Positions 10,801-21,530 of a stretch of 64,000 bases of DNA are shown here, piece by piece (within the stretch, counting starts at the first letter, position 1; each line of letters opens with the position of its first letter). Under the pieces are notes generated by a model that saw only the letters and a program-made list of their open reading frames with translations, did no database searches and had not been told where the DNA came from. Source of the stretch: Triplophysa rosa (Eukaryota > Chordata > Actinopteri > Cypriniformes > Nemacheilidae); assembly GCF_024868665.1 (NCBI RefSeq), contig NW_026634143.1, positions 514,190 to 578,189 of the forward strand. The letters are read 5' to 3'. Both the position numbers and the translations under genes were made by a program.

Positions 10801-11042
10801 AGTCCTGGAATGCACCGTTCTCAGCGCGTTCCAGGCTAGTGGGCTCGGTGGCTGTTATTTCCCTGGATGGCGGGGCAACCAAAGGCTACGTCGACATCCC
10901 CCAGTTGGAGCGTGCAGTCACGGTGCACCTGTGCCCGCAGACAGCTGCCACCTGGAGGGGTTGACCGGCTTAAAATGCTGCTGGACAGGCCGCTTCCACC
11001 CTCCATGCTATGGCAATCCTTCAGGTCTTTCAGGCTAAAGCT

Positions 11043-11460
11043 GCCGTTCAGGATGCTGACGCAGATCCGCATCTTGAGCTCAGTTCGTCACCAAGATTGG
11101 TTAGTGGCAATCGACCTGAAGGACGCGTACTTTCATGTGTCCATCCTACCTCGACACCGACCGTTCCTGCGGTTCGCGTTTGAGGGAAGAGCGTATCAGT
11201 ACAAGGTCCTGCCCTTCGGTCTGGCCCTGTCTCCTCAGGTTTTTACCAAACTCATAGAGGCCACCTTAGCGCCCCTCAGGGAGCAAGGCGTGCGGATACT
11301 CAACTATCTCGACGACTGGCTTATCTTGGCACACTCACGAGATGTGTTGTGTACGCACAGGGACCTCGTGCTCCGGCACCTAGACCGTCTGGGCCTATGG
11401 GTCAACCGAGAAAAGAGGGGTGGGGTGCCGTGTGCAACGGGCATGAAGTATCGGGGGGCA
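11043..11460 (+). pseudogene. DIRS reverse transcriptase fragment
   Basis: The frame reads DWLVAIDLKDAYFHVSI, then the fingers/palm segment with YKVLPFGLALSPQVFTK, then the catalytic motif NYLDDWLILAHS. This is the DIRS-family RT signature. The frame continues to the HLDRLGLWVN stretch and is then joined to displaced RNase H sequence by a deletion. There is no complete polymerase here. Confidence 0.85.
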
Positions 11461-11503
11461 GTGGACGGGTCCCCGGCTGTGATGACACATCAACTGCCTA
11501 GAG

Positions 11504-11824
11504 TTACTGACTGTCCTTTTGGCACTGAGGAGGCTCATGGGGCGGATTCAGCCTTCTCGCGAACCTAATGACCAGGTCGTGCTGTCCTAGAGACTTGCCA
11601 GCAACTAGTTCGTGATGTGCGGCGAGGGCGGCTACATACACTTTCAGTGTGGAAGGGGAGAGGTTTCTCTCAAGTCTCTCTTGTAGGAAGGACAGCACGT
11701 ACCCGATCGAGCATCTCTGTGGGTCTTCTCCTGGAGAAGAACACCAGGATGAGAAGAGGCGCCATTTAAAGGCGTACAACCGCCTAGTGGCAGGGGCCCT
11801 AGCCTGGGTGACGGTCTCCACCAC
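11504..11824 (-). pseudogene. DIRS tyrosine recombinase, N-terminal (SAM-like) fragment
   Basis: The minus-strand frame has APATRRLYAFKWRLFSSWCS, then SIGYVLSFLQERLERNLSPS, then TLKVYVAALAAHH, the core-binding domain of tyrosine recombinases from DIRS elements. It breaks off around RLNPP, where the plus-strand DIRS copy begins. The Arg-His-Arg-Tyr catalytic domain is absent, so the copy is inactive. Confidence 0.8.
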
Positions 11825-12403
11825 TGCCGGGGGTAGGCCACTCAGGATCTCCTCGTCCCGTCCAGGGGTTCAGACATGGAGGTTCCAGAGGTCTGGCCTG
11901 GGAGGCCGTAACGTGCCCTTTCCCTGCGAAAGAAGGTCTTTCGTCAGGGGAATCGGCCAGGGGGGAGTTGTCGTCAAGAGCATTAGCTCCGAGAACCAAG
12001 TCCAGTTGGGCCAGTAGGGCGCAACTAGTACCACTTGATGCTCCTCTTCCCTGACCTTGCACAAGACCTGTGCAATGAGGCTCACTGGGGGTAAGGCATA
12101 CTTCCGCTTGCTCCGTGGCCAGCTGTGCGCTAGGGCATCTGTGCCGAGGGGTCCCTCGGTCAGGGAGTACCAAAGTGGGCAATGGGAGGAGTCCGGGGAG
12201 GCAAACAGGTCCACCTGCGCCTGGCCGAACCCCTCCCATATGAGCCGGACTGTGCAGGGATGGAGTCGCCACTCTCCGCGAGGCGTCGACTGACGAGAGA
12301 GCATGTCGGCTGTCTGGTTCAGGTTGCCTGGGATATGTGTGGATCGCAGGGAGCTGATTACCTGCTGACTCCACAGGAGGAGGCGTCGGGCGAGTCGTGT
12401 TAA

Positions 12404-12640
12404 CTACCGTGAGCGAATGCCACCCTGTCGATTGATATACGCCACGGCAGTTGTGCTGTCCGACCAGACCAGCATGTGCTTGCCCTGCACGAGAGGCTGC
12501 AGCCTCTTCAGTGCAAGTAGCACAGCCAACAACTCTAGGCAGTTGATATGCCAATGCAGGCGGGGGCCCGTCCACCGCCCCGACACTGCGTGCCCGTTGC
12601 ACACGGCGCCCCAACCCTACAGGGAGGCATCCGTCGTCTC
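12404..12640 (-). pseudogene. DIRS RNase H fragment
   Basis: The frame includes HWHINCLELLAVLLALKRLQ followed by VWSDSTTAVAYINRQGG, the RNase H motifs (ExxA-like helix and SDS) found after the RT in DIRS elements. It is continuous with the RT upstream on the minus strand, apart from frame breaks. Confidence 0.75.
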
Positions 12641-12793
12641 TAGGGGGACCCCTGTCCGCCAAAAAGGTAATTGAAGACCAGGGGGTTAGGGTGCGTCGGC
12701 AGAGAGGCGTGATGACCATATGCCTGCAGCTGGTGTGCCACGCTCTCCAGGGAACCCGACTCTGTAGCCAGTGTTGGAGCGGTCGCATGTGCA

Positions 12794-13309
12794 TCAACCC
12801 GAGGGGGACCACCCCCACCGAGGATGCCATGTGCCCAGGAGCCTCTGAAATTGTTTCAGGGGACCGCTGTTCAGGCAGTTCAACACTGACTGAGCGCGTT
12901 CTGTAGTCAGTTGCGCTGTCATGGAGACAGAGTTGAGTTCCATACCGAGAAAGAGGATGCTCTGCACAGGGGAGAGCTTGCTCTTTTCTCGGTTGACCTG
13001 TGGTCCCAATCGATCTAGGTGCCAGAGCACTAGGTGTGCCTGTTTGTACACAATAGATCTCGCGAGTGTGCCAAGATGAGCCAGTCGTCGAGATAGTTTA
13101 GTACCCACACACCTCTCTCCCCGAGGGGAGTGAGGGCGGCTTCCAGGATCTTCGTGAAGACTCGTGGGGACAGGGACCCGAAAGGGAGGACTCTGTACTG
13201 ATATGCCCGCCCTCGAAAGCGAGACATGAAAGTAAGCGTCCTTCAGGTCGATTGCCATGAACCAATCTTGACAGCTGGTAGACGCCAGGATGCGCTTCTG
13301 CGTGAGCAT
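12794..13309 (-). pseudogene. DIRS reverse transcriptase fragment, minus copy
   Basis: The frame begins MLTQKRILASTSCQDWFMAI followed by DLKDAYFHVS. An overlapping frame carries YRVLPFG and NYLDDWLILAHS, so at least one frameshift separates the fingers from the palm. The segment HLDRLGPQVNREKSKLSPVQ links to RNase H. It aligns by eye with the plus-strand RT at 11043-11460 in the opposite direction. Confidence 0.8.
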
Positions 13310-13483
13310 CCTGAACGGCAGCTTGAGTCAGTGCCTGTTCAGGGTACGCAGATCTAGCAACCCCCGCCTTTTTGGGGGACGATGAAGTACGGGCTGTAAA
13401 ACCTGCTGAACATCTCGGCTAGAGGGACGAGCACGATCGCTTGCCAGAGGGGTGGCAACCCTGGCCCGAAGCACAGGAGCATC

Positions 13484-14835
13484 CTAGCCTCTGACTGAGG
13501 TTGAGAGGATGCCCCAAAACTTGAGTGGGCGTCTGGTGAGTTGGATCGCGTAGCTGAGACGGATCATATCCCGTAGCCACCGTGACGGTTTGGGGGCTCT
13601 AGTCAGGCTCCCAGGGACCGAGACCGGGGCTAGGGGTACGATCTGCTTCATCGACCTCCCAGGGGGTGGTTCGATGGCTGACACTGTGGATCCCTCGCCG
13701 TGGGGAAGCCCCCGGGGAGGAGATCGGCTCTGCTGACTTACCTGCCTGGCGATAATGTAGCACAACGCACCATCAACTGAGAGTGCTGAGGGCTGCTGAT
13801 TATCCTCGACATTGGGTCTCGCCGTGACGCAACGTCGAGTTGCCGACCACCGTCGTGTAGAGGGTGAGAGCGGCTGTGATAAACACCCAGAGAGAGAGGA
13901 AACTCCCTTTGAGAAGTGGGCTGTTGGGACGGGGCAGGAACCGTCCCGGATCGACCACCCAGCGATGGGCTGGCTGGGGTCGGGCCCGATGGTATTCTCG
14001 ATCTCCCTGGGGTCTTCCCATGAGGGCCGCTTCTGCTTTCGCCGCGGCTGCTGACGGGGTGGTGGTCTCCTCCTTGACGTCTTCTTCCAGGGGGCCGCCT
14101 GAGGGGACGCCAGAGCCGGAGGGCGTCGAAGAGGACCAGGGCTGCTGGGAAGCAGACGGTGCATGGGACTCGATGGCCGAGGGCGGCCGAGTCGCGGCGG
14201 GGGAGGATATGCCTCTGTCTGCTTCTTTACTGTCGAGAACTGCTGCTCGACAGTATCACCGAACAGCCCCCCCCCTTGCGAGATGGGTGCATCGAGAAAG
14301 CGGACCTTCTCAGCGTCACTCACCTGTGCAAGGTTCGGCCAGATGTGTCTCTCATGGACCACAAGTGTGGACATCGCCCAACCCAGGGCCCGCGCGGTTA
14401 CCTTGGTCGCCCGTAGAGCGAGGTCGGTGGCCATGCGGAGTTCCTGCATAAGCACTGGTTCAGTCTTACCCTCGTGGAGCTCTCTCAACGCCCTGGCCTC
14501 AGGATGGCCATAGCGTGGAGAGAGGAGGCAGCTTGGCCCACAGCAATGTAAGCTCTCGACACCAGAGATGCCGAGACCCCACATGCCCTGGACGGGAGTC
14601 TAGGCCGAGCCCCCCCAGGTGGCCGCCGTCTGCGGGCACAAGTGCACCGCGACGGCACACTCCACCTGGGGGAGATCGACGTATCCTCTAGCTGCCTCAC
14701 CCTCGAGGGAAGAGAGGGCGACAGAACTTGTTGGACGTGGATGCACCGAAAAGGGGGCGTTCCAGGCCTTACTAAGTTCCTCATGCACTTCCGGTAAACA
14801 CGGCGCGAAGAACAAAAGGTGAATGAATGCAGCAC
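13484..14835 (-). pseudogene. DIRS gag-like ORF, minus copy
   Basis: Two overlapping minus-strand frames cover the middle and C-terminal gag-like region. Landmarks are CPQTAATWGG, shared with the plus copy, then HIWPNLAQVSDAEKVRFLDA and GGGLFGDTVEQQF, then a Pro/Arg-rich basic tail. The region corresponding to the N-terminal cysteine cluster is deleted: the leader joins directly to EVHEELSKAWNAPF. Confidence 0.75.
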
Positions 14836-14929
14836 GCCGTCTCCCTTTTATACCCGGATATCCGGGGGCGGAGTCCGGCATGCAAATTTCATTCGCCAAT
14901 TTCATTGGCCTTTTCTAAAATAGTCGGAA

Positions 14930-15003
14930 GCGATAGGTTCTCAAGAGCGAACCCCATCTGTCGGTTCGACACAACGTCGAGAGACCGACAAAAAGGGAAC
15001 CAC
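14930..15003 (-). repeat. DIRS terminal inverted repeat, right end
   Basis: The reverse complement of this block carries GTCGGTCTCTCGACGTTGTG and TTGAGAACCTATCG, matching 9786-9880. The two outer ends of the DIRS region are therefore inverted repeats of each other. Confidence 0.8.
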
Positions 15004-15653
15004 CCCACATTCATGTTATTACATCCTTTTTATTCTCCTCTGTGTCGTATTCTATTTGTCGTCCCTCTGTCTGTCTCTGACTGTTTTGTGATGTAGCTAA
15101 TGTATTGTCCTCTTTGTTCTTATATTATAGTATTCTAGCCACTCTTTCGACCCTGTGATGGAACATCATCTGAAATCTAGTTGCTCTCCTTTCTTTGATC
15201 AGAAGTTTGTTGGACTCACTTGGGGCCTTGTTGTGTTGGTCTGTTCATACAGTGATTTATCAGTGTCTCGGTTCAGTGGTTTTAAGAACCATTTTGTTTA
15301 CCATGTCGGTCAGCTTGTGGTTTTAAAGTCATGCAGTTCGCTTTCTTCTTTGTGTAAAGGCTAACATATGTTCAAGTCATTCACAAATATTAAATTTCAT
15401 ATCAATTTAAAAACAAATTCATGAGCAGACATTTTTCATACAAATGTCTGTCAGGTTATATATTAAATACATTTTGACCAGTTTTTAGTCATTTTTTGTA
15501 TTGTGAAATAATAGATGAATTTTCAAATGAAGTTATGCGTTATACAGCAGGCATGCAGCTTATGCAGTTAATAAATTATTCACATTTAAAATTCAGCTGC
15601 CAGTCATGAATATTTAATCCTCCAAATATAGCTAGTAAACACATTCAAGTAGT
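15004..15653. other. Intergenic, no gene seen
   Basis: The sequence is AT-rich with short frames and no recognisable motif. A 69-codon frame near 15155 has no protein-like features. Confidence 0.4.
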
Positions 15654-16318
15654 TTACTGTACAAAAGACAGTAATTTTGAATAAAATACAGTTATTTACA
15701 GATATTAATTACAGAAAATTACAGTAAACAGTTTACTTAGGGATACTTCACAGGCAAATCAAAATTTCCCCATGTTTTACTCAGCTGCACGTGAATCTGA
15801 GGCTTGTTTTTCCGGCAAATGACAAAGCTCCCGCATAGAGGGGACGGCATCCTATTTGGAAAATACAATAAATGCCACGTACGTCACCGGAACTTACGAC
15901 ACGCCTGCATCATTTGCCGGAAATCAAGCCTCAGGTTCACGTGGAGCCTCGGGATAACGGAAGCTAGACATTATTGTTAATATCGTTGTCAATATGGATA
16001 TTTCTCTTAAACAAACACATCGATTTGCTTCAGAAGACCTTTGTTAAGACCACGGAGCCGCATCGAGCAGTTCTATGATCGATAGATGCACTTTTTGGAG
16101 CTTCAAAAAATCGACACCCATTCACTCCCATTCTACCGCTTGGAAGTAAAATGATATGCGGTATTATAACTCCGACTGCATTATTCTTCAAGAAGAAAAT
16201 CATATTCAGTTGGGATGCCTTGAGGGTGAGTAAAACATGGGGAAATTTTGATTCGCCTGTGAAATTGCCCTTTAACAGTATTTTACTGTAAAATTTGCAG
16301 GTATTTTTGTACAGTGTA
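15654..16318. mobile_element. Nested palindromic (foldback) DNA elements
   Basis: Three layers of inverted repeats are visible. The outermost pairs ACTGTACAAAA (~15657) with TTTTTGTACAGTG (~16315). A second pair is GGGATACTTCACAGGCAAAT at 15740-15784 and its reverse complement at 16226-16270. An inner pair lies at 15788-15822 and 15910-15943, sharing CACGTGAA and TTTCCGGCAAATGA-type motifs. No coding capacity is seen. Confidence 0.7.
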
Positions 16319-16327
16319 TTAGCCCTG

Positions 16328-17682
16328 CAGTGTTTCCCCTAGCTTTATGGCTTTGGGGGGGGGCTGCGGTCTCTATATTTTTTTTGCGGCGGAGGTCCGG
16401 ACAATACTTTTTAAAATAAATAATGTTAAATCAATCAATCTAATGTTTTATCAGGCCATTTACTTTATATTCTGATAGCCACAGTCTGTATGAAACACAG
16501 AAGGTCTGGTAACTGTGGAAATGTGTTCTTGTAGGCTCTGGTGCTGAAGCGAAGTCCCAGTGGTCTACTTTAATATTTAAAAAAACTACTGACAACAAAA
16601 TGTAACAACTGAAATAAATATATCATGAGCAGGAGTACTTACAAAGTTACTAACAGCGTTTCCATGCCATTCATACTAGAGCTGATTCTAAAAATTCTTT
16701 CCAATTAAAACATGATTCACAATGAAATGCTCTTAACATGATGATTATTTATGCTATTAATATCAGAAATGCTGTATGCAGAATCAAGACGTTATGTTTT
16801 ATAATCTGTCACAAACCTATATAGCAAACAGTAAACTGACTGACAGCTAAAAATACTTTATTACTTCTGCATTTTCGTTTACTTAAGCGTTACAGAAAAA
16901 GTGTCCATTTATTTACCTGCTCTTGGTGTCTGCAGGTCTTTATACGCGACGTGTCTTTGGCGGGAGAAGTAGCGCTTACGGAGCGGAAAGGGTTCAAATG
17001 AAGCACGTTTGGCGCTAAATAAAGATATAGAGGATATAGCGGCAAAATATAATCAACATAAATGTCCCTGAGTGAGCGTGATGTGTACAACTCAGTTATG
17101 TAGACGTGCTGCTCAATTAAACCACAGAAAGAGTTTTTTAATGGTTCATTGTCTCGCGGTCCGGATGGAAGGAAGGATAATCTGAGTGAAAACCTGTCAT
17201 CCGGTGGTAACTGGACTGTTGCTAGTCAGGGGCAGGGCATGCGTATTTTCACCACCCTGGGAGCGTTTAAAAGCGCAATTTTTTATCTGCTTTTCAGGTG
17301 GTTGACGCGACATGTTTTCCCACACGTGCTCTCTTTCCGCTGGTGAAAGTGTGCTTACCTGTGTATGTGCGCGCACGTGTCTGTGTGCGCGCGCACCGGG
17401 TCGGAACTGGTTACAGAGAGCAGAGGAGAATTGTAAAGGCGCGACCACGTAGAAACAGAAATGACATGCCGCCATGTAAATAAGGTAAATAACATAATAC
17501 CATTTAGTTTGTTTAGTACGAGAACAAGGTATAGACATGTTATATAGGAAAGGTAACCTTAAATTACTTCTCTTATGATCTAACTACATAAAAAAAATAA
17601 ATTAACTTGACCTTCAAGGGGGGCGGGAGGTGCCGTTGGAGAGGCGGGGCGCCCCCCTAAGGTAATGGTGGGGGAAACACTG
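16328..17682. mobile_element. hAT-like non-autonomous element with CAGTGTTTCCC termini
   Basis: It begins CAGTGTTTCCCCTAG and ends GGGGGAAACACTG, perfect over the outermost 11 bases. The flanks repeat GCCCTG (16322-16327 and 17683-17688), six bases rather than the eight expected for hAT. The interior has no transposase. CA-terminal repeats and the length suggest a deletion derivative of a larger hAT. Confidence 0.75.
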
Positions 17683-18035
17683 GCCCTGTGTGAGAAGCAC
17701 AGAGTATATTTTCCCTCTTATTTCAAACAGATATTTAGAGCACAGTATACTAAATCATCTGTGATGTATTTTCAAACTTCACAGACACATTCTTGTTTAA
17801 TAGAATTTTATTTAAAGATGGGTTAACACACTCAGTTTCTGCCAATCTCATATTAGTCTTGAGTGCCTATAGTAGTATTGCATACGTCGTATCTTCAAAG
17901 AGTATTTAGTTTGATCACATTTATAAAAGAGAGATACAGCAGTACGATTAATTAAACCATCTTTGAGAGCAAGGGGTTCAGTGGCCCTACTGAACTGAAC
18001 TGAACATCTTTTGCATAAAGAATAGACCAGCACTG

Positions 18036-18480
18036 AAGCTCAACAATGTCATTGTGGTTTTCACTGTGTCACAATATGCAAAAAACACATGGTCCAACCG
18101 CAACAGCCATCTTTTCAAGGTGATTGTTTTGACAGGACCATATGGAAGTACAAGAACTATTGGCATTACACTACAATGGATCTTATCAATGGTTTGCCTT
18201 TCTTCCAGATCCAGCCATAAAAGTGAAGATGACATACAACTGTCAACAAGTATGTTAGAAATACTGCCATTTGTAGTGTCATTGTGGTTTTTACTGTGTC
18301 ACGATATGCAAAATACATACAAAAAAGCAAAGAGCATCAGAGACACAGTTTGGATTGCAAGTGAAACATGGTGTATCGAATATTTATGACAATACCAACA
18401 TTGGGTGTAATGTCTGGACCTGTGAATAAACAAAGTGGTTTAAGCAAATTGAGGATGGAATGGTAACTGATCCCTCTTTT
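18036..18480 (+). pseudogene. Rearranged OlfC (V2R-like) receptor relic
   Basis: Pieces of the ligand-binding exons of the OlfC gene at 19882-27382 are recognisable but scrambled. There is an exon-3-like VIVVFTVSQYAK segment, then exon-2-like IVLTGPYGSTRTIGIT, then a longer exon-3-like run (SEDDIQL through SIRDTVWIASETW), then a WFKQIE segment. No splice sites or open frame join them. This is a decayed, rearranged paralogue. Confidence 0.75.
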
Positions 18481-18740
18481 GTAAGTCGCTTTGGATAATG
18501 TCTTAAGGCCCGTGGGTAGTTTACTGGCTCAGGTCAAACAGATTGTGAAAGACTCACAAAACATAAAAACAGTCAAAGTTTATCCAGACACCAATACACA
18601 GTAGTAGAAATCAACTGTATATACGTGTACAGTATTTATGTGTGTAAACACGTTGTTTTTATAAATTAAACTATAATTGTGTTGTGTGGGCAATATGTTA
18701 TCATCTGTGAAATAGCTTACTCTAGACAGCAGGCATGGGG

Positions 18741-19272
18741 TCGGAACGGAGGCAGTGGCCGCTAACGTATGGGGCCGTAACGGATGCGTTTGCCACTAAC
18801 GTGTGGTGCCGTAACGGACGAGTTTGCCGCTAACGTATGGGGCCATAACGGACGCATTTGCCGCTAACGTATGGGGCCGTAACGGACGCATTTGCCGCTA
18901 ACGTATGGGGCCGTAACGGATGCGTTTGCCGCTAACGTATGGTGCCGTAACGGACGAGTTTGCTGCTAACGTATGGGGCCGTAACGGACGCATTTGCCGC
19001 TAACGTATGGTGCCGTAACGGACGAGTTTGCCGCTAACGTATGGGGCCGTAACGGACGAGTTTGTTGCTAACATATGGGGCCGTAACGGACGCATTTGCC
19101 GCTAGCGTATGGGGCCGTAACGGATGCGTTTGCCGCTAACGTATGGTGCCGTAACGGACGAGTTTGCCGCTAACGTATGGGGCCGTAACGGAGGCGTTTG
19201 CCGCTAACGTATGGGGCCGTAACGGACGAGTTTGCCGCTAACGTATGGGGCCGTAACTGAGGCGTTGGCTGC
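18741..19272. repeat. 34-bp minisatellite, about 15-16 copies
   Basis: The tandem unit contains GTATGGGGCCGTAACGGACG followed by CATTTGCCGCTAAC. Variants alternate GACGAGTTT, GACGCATTT, GATGCGTTT and GAGGCGTTT at the centre. Units abut directly with no spacers, which rules out a CRISPR-like array. GC and CpG content is far above that of the AT-rich flanks. Confidence 0.95.
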
Positions 19273-19609
19273 TTAGACGGACGTATTATAAATGCGAATG
19301 CATGCAACGCGAATGCAAAAGACACGTATGCATGCCTCATGCTTTGTGTCTTTAGTGATCAGTGTGTTCTTATGTGCTTTTGTTGTGTTTTTTCTTGAAG
19401 CACATGATGTGTGGTCATTGTTTTGTTGTGTGCTTCAGGGTCCTGTGATTTGTGTTGGAAGCACAGCATTTGTTTGTTTTCTGTGTTTCATGTGCTTTCC
19501 TGTTATGAGTCTTGGCCTCACCCTTTACTTCTTTGTTAATTATCCTATTATTATTTGCCTTTCTTCATTATCCTCCTTATTTCTTCTTCTGTTTAATGTC
19601 CTTGTGTTA

Positions 19610-19881
19610 TCTGAAAATACTGGTGAAGATGGCCTAAGTTTGACAAGTCAGAAATATTGGCCTTTCTTTGACAAAGTGCAAATTACAGTTCAATTTATGA
19701 AAAGCATGGTATTCTCATCAATGCCATTGTGGTTTTCACTCTGTCACGATAGGCAAAAACATAAAAACAAAGTTTAGATTGTAGGTAAAACATGGTCTGT
19801 GAAAACTAATATCTAAATCATAACATTGAGACTTATGACCAGACTTATGAATATACGAGGTGGTTTAAGCAAATTAAACTA
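19610..19881 (+). pseudogene. OlfC (V2R-like) receptor relic, exon-3-like
   Basis: The stretch NTGEDGLSL, then MPLWFSLCHDRQKHKNK, then a KTWSVKT-like end and WFKQIK at ~19860, parallels exon 3 of the adjacent gene (SEDGLQLF, VIVVFTGSQYAK, SETWSMN). Stops and frame changes intervene. Confidence 0.65.
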
Positions 19882-21392
19882 TTGTATAAAACCCCTTTAC
19901 ACCATTTCATGAGCAACAAACCCTCTTTAATCATGTTTCTCAGCCACATTTACACTTTCCTTGTGACCTTTACTCATTGTGTCTTTTTCAAAGTTTATTG
20001 CTCTTCATCTGAGTTCAGTTTGGATGGAGATTACTTATTGGGTGGCCTTTTTCCAGTGCATGAAATTCAACACGCAACACCCCTGCTCTCCCCGGAGGCC
20101 AATGAATGCTTTAGGTAAGCAAGGATTTTTCTTGTTTTGTCATATGAATGCTTATGACACATGTATTATTAATGTTGTTTATTGTTTATTATTTTTGTAA
20201 ATTAAAGCAACATTTCCCCAGGATTGCATTTATGGTAAACTAATACAGAAGGTAAATTAAGTGCCATTAATTTCTTCACTGATGTTTTGTAGGCACACTC
20301 TATCAAAATCTGGTTATCTGATGTTTCAAGTAATGAGGTTTGCTGTTGAGGAGATTAATAACTCCACCACTCTGCTGCCTAATGTTTCTCTGGGCTATGA
20401 CATTTTTGACTATTGTTCTGACACTAAGAATTTCCAATCAGTCTTCAGTTTCATTTCACAGAATGGATCGATAAAACCTCAGGAAAAACTCAACAGCCAT
20501 CAGCCTAAAGTAATTGCTTTAACAGGACCATATGGAAGCACGAGAACTATTACTATTGCACCACTGGTCACAATGGACCTTATACCACTGGTAAATTATT
20601 TAGAATGTATTTGATACACAAATAACAAGCAAATACACATATTCATAACCTTCATCCTGTGCTGCCAAAGCATCATTTTGATCCAGAGACACATTTAAGT
20701 ACTTTTATGCTTTTATGTTTTGTATATAATACGTGTGGGCATGTTAAGTTAATTTCTTTTAAAATAGTTTTCTTCTTTCAAAGGTTAATTATGGAGCTAC
20801 CAGCTATACGTTAAGTGATAAACTTCGCTATCCATCATTTATTAGAACAATCCCTAGCAATAAAGACTTGATACAGATGATTATTCGCATCATACAGTGG
20901 TTTGGATGGAACTGGGTTGCTTTTCTTCGAGACCCAGACATTTACAGTGAAGATGGCCTACAGCTGTTTAACAGTTATATCAAAAATACTGGCATTTGTT
21001 TGGCCTTTCATGAGGTTCTGAGTCAAAGTTCAAACTACAGTCTAACTTTTCAAAAGATTAATAGGCTCAACATCAATGTCATTGTGGTTTTCACTGGGTC
21101 ACAATATGCAAAGAACATAATCAAAGAAGCGATAGCAAACAATATCCGAAACAAAGTCTGGATTGCAAGTGAAACATGGTCTATGAATCAACAGCTTCCA
21201 AAAGAGCCGGGACTTGAGAAAATTGGAACAATAGTTGGCATTACAGAGAGAATTTTGTCATTGCCTGGATTTCATGAATTCATCTATAAAGCCAAAGGAA
21301 CAACTGAGATTTATACTAATGATAACGCTGAGAGTGAAATCCAGATGAAGACATGTAATCAATATTGTGACAACTGCTCAATGTTGACCGCA

Positions 21393-21395
21393 TAA
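21393..21395 (+). other. Premature in-frame stop codon (TAA) in OlfC exon 3
   Basis: The exon-3 frame set by both splice junctions reads TAA here. Related receptors that I recall carry Glu at this point (LTAEDI-like), so one GAA to TAA change would explain it. The frame after it stays open for 45 codons to a good donor (ATG|GTGAGT) and through three more exons. Confidence 0.85.
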
Positions 21396-21530
21396 GATAT
21401 TATAAATGAAGATCCCACATTCTCCTTTGCTATCTACTCTGCCATATATACCATAGCTCATGCATTACATAAAGTTCTTCGGTGTGACATCAATGAATGC
21501 AGAACAAACATCACCGTTAAACCATATATG

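Larger units (their letters stand above)
9786..11540 (+). mobile_element. DIRS-type retrotransposon, plus-strand internally deleted copy
   Basis: From left to right: terminal repeat, a TATA-containing leader (TATAAAAGGA, 9941-9950), a gag-like N-terminal segment (10157-10800), a direct jump from gag (CPQTAATW motif, ~10940) into reverse transcriptase (~11043), a second deletion after the HLDRLGLWVNREK stretch, and a short RNase H start (~11430-11540). It joins the minus-strand copy at about 11540. Several frameshifts are visible. The DIRS class follows from this RT type and the linked tyrosine recombinase in the neighbouring copy. Confidence 0.8.
11504..15000 (-). mobile_element. DIRS-type retrotransposon, minus-strand copy
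   Basis: Read on the minus strand, the order is terminal repeat (14930-15003), TATA leader (14844-14852), gag-like region (14835-13484), reverse transcriptase (13309-12794), RNase H (about 12640-12404), a linker, and the N-terminal part of a tyrosine recombinase (11824-11504). This gene order defines the DIRS group. The gag N-terminal cysteine cluster and the recombinase catalytic half are deleted, and frames are broken in several places. Confidence 0.85.

Noticed and set aside
9930..10964. Several overlapping plus-strand frames of 135-210 codons resembling host genes
   Set aside because: They lie between a DIRS terminal repeat and DIRS reverse transcriptase and read as gag-like sequence.
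11799..12830. 343-codon minus-strand frame
   Set aside because: It is in the wrong frame for the DIRS RNase H and recombinase that overlap it; it is a GC-rich shadow frame.
13812..14513. Plus-strand frames of 80-195 codons
   Set aside because: They are antisense to the DIRS gag-like region and have no protein features of their own.
18741..19272. Regular repeat array that might be read as CRISPR-like
   Set aside because: Units abut directly with no unique spacers, and the setting is a vertebrate genome; it is a minisatellite.
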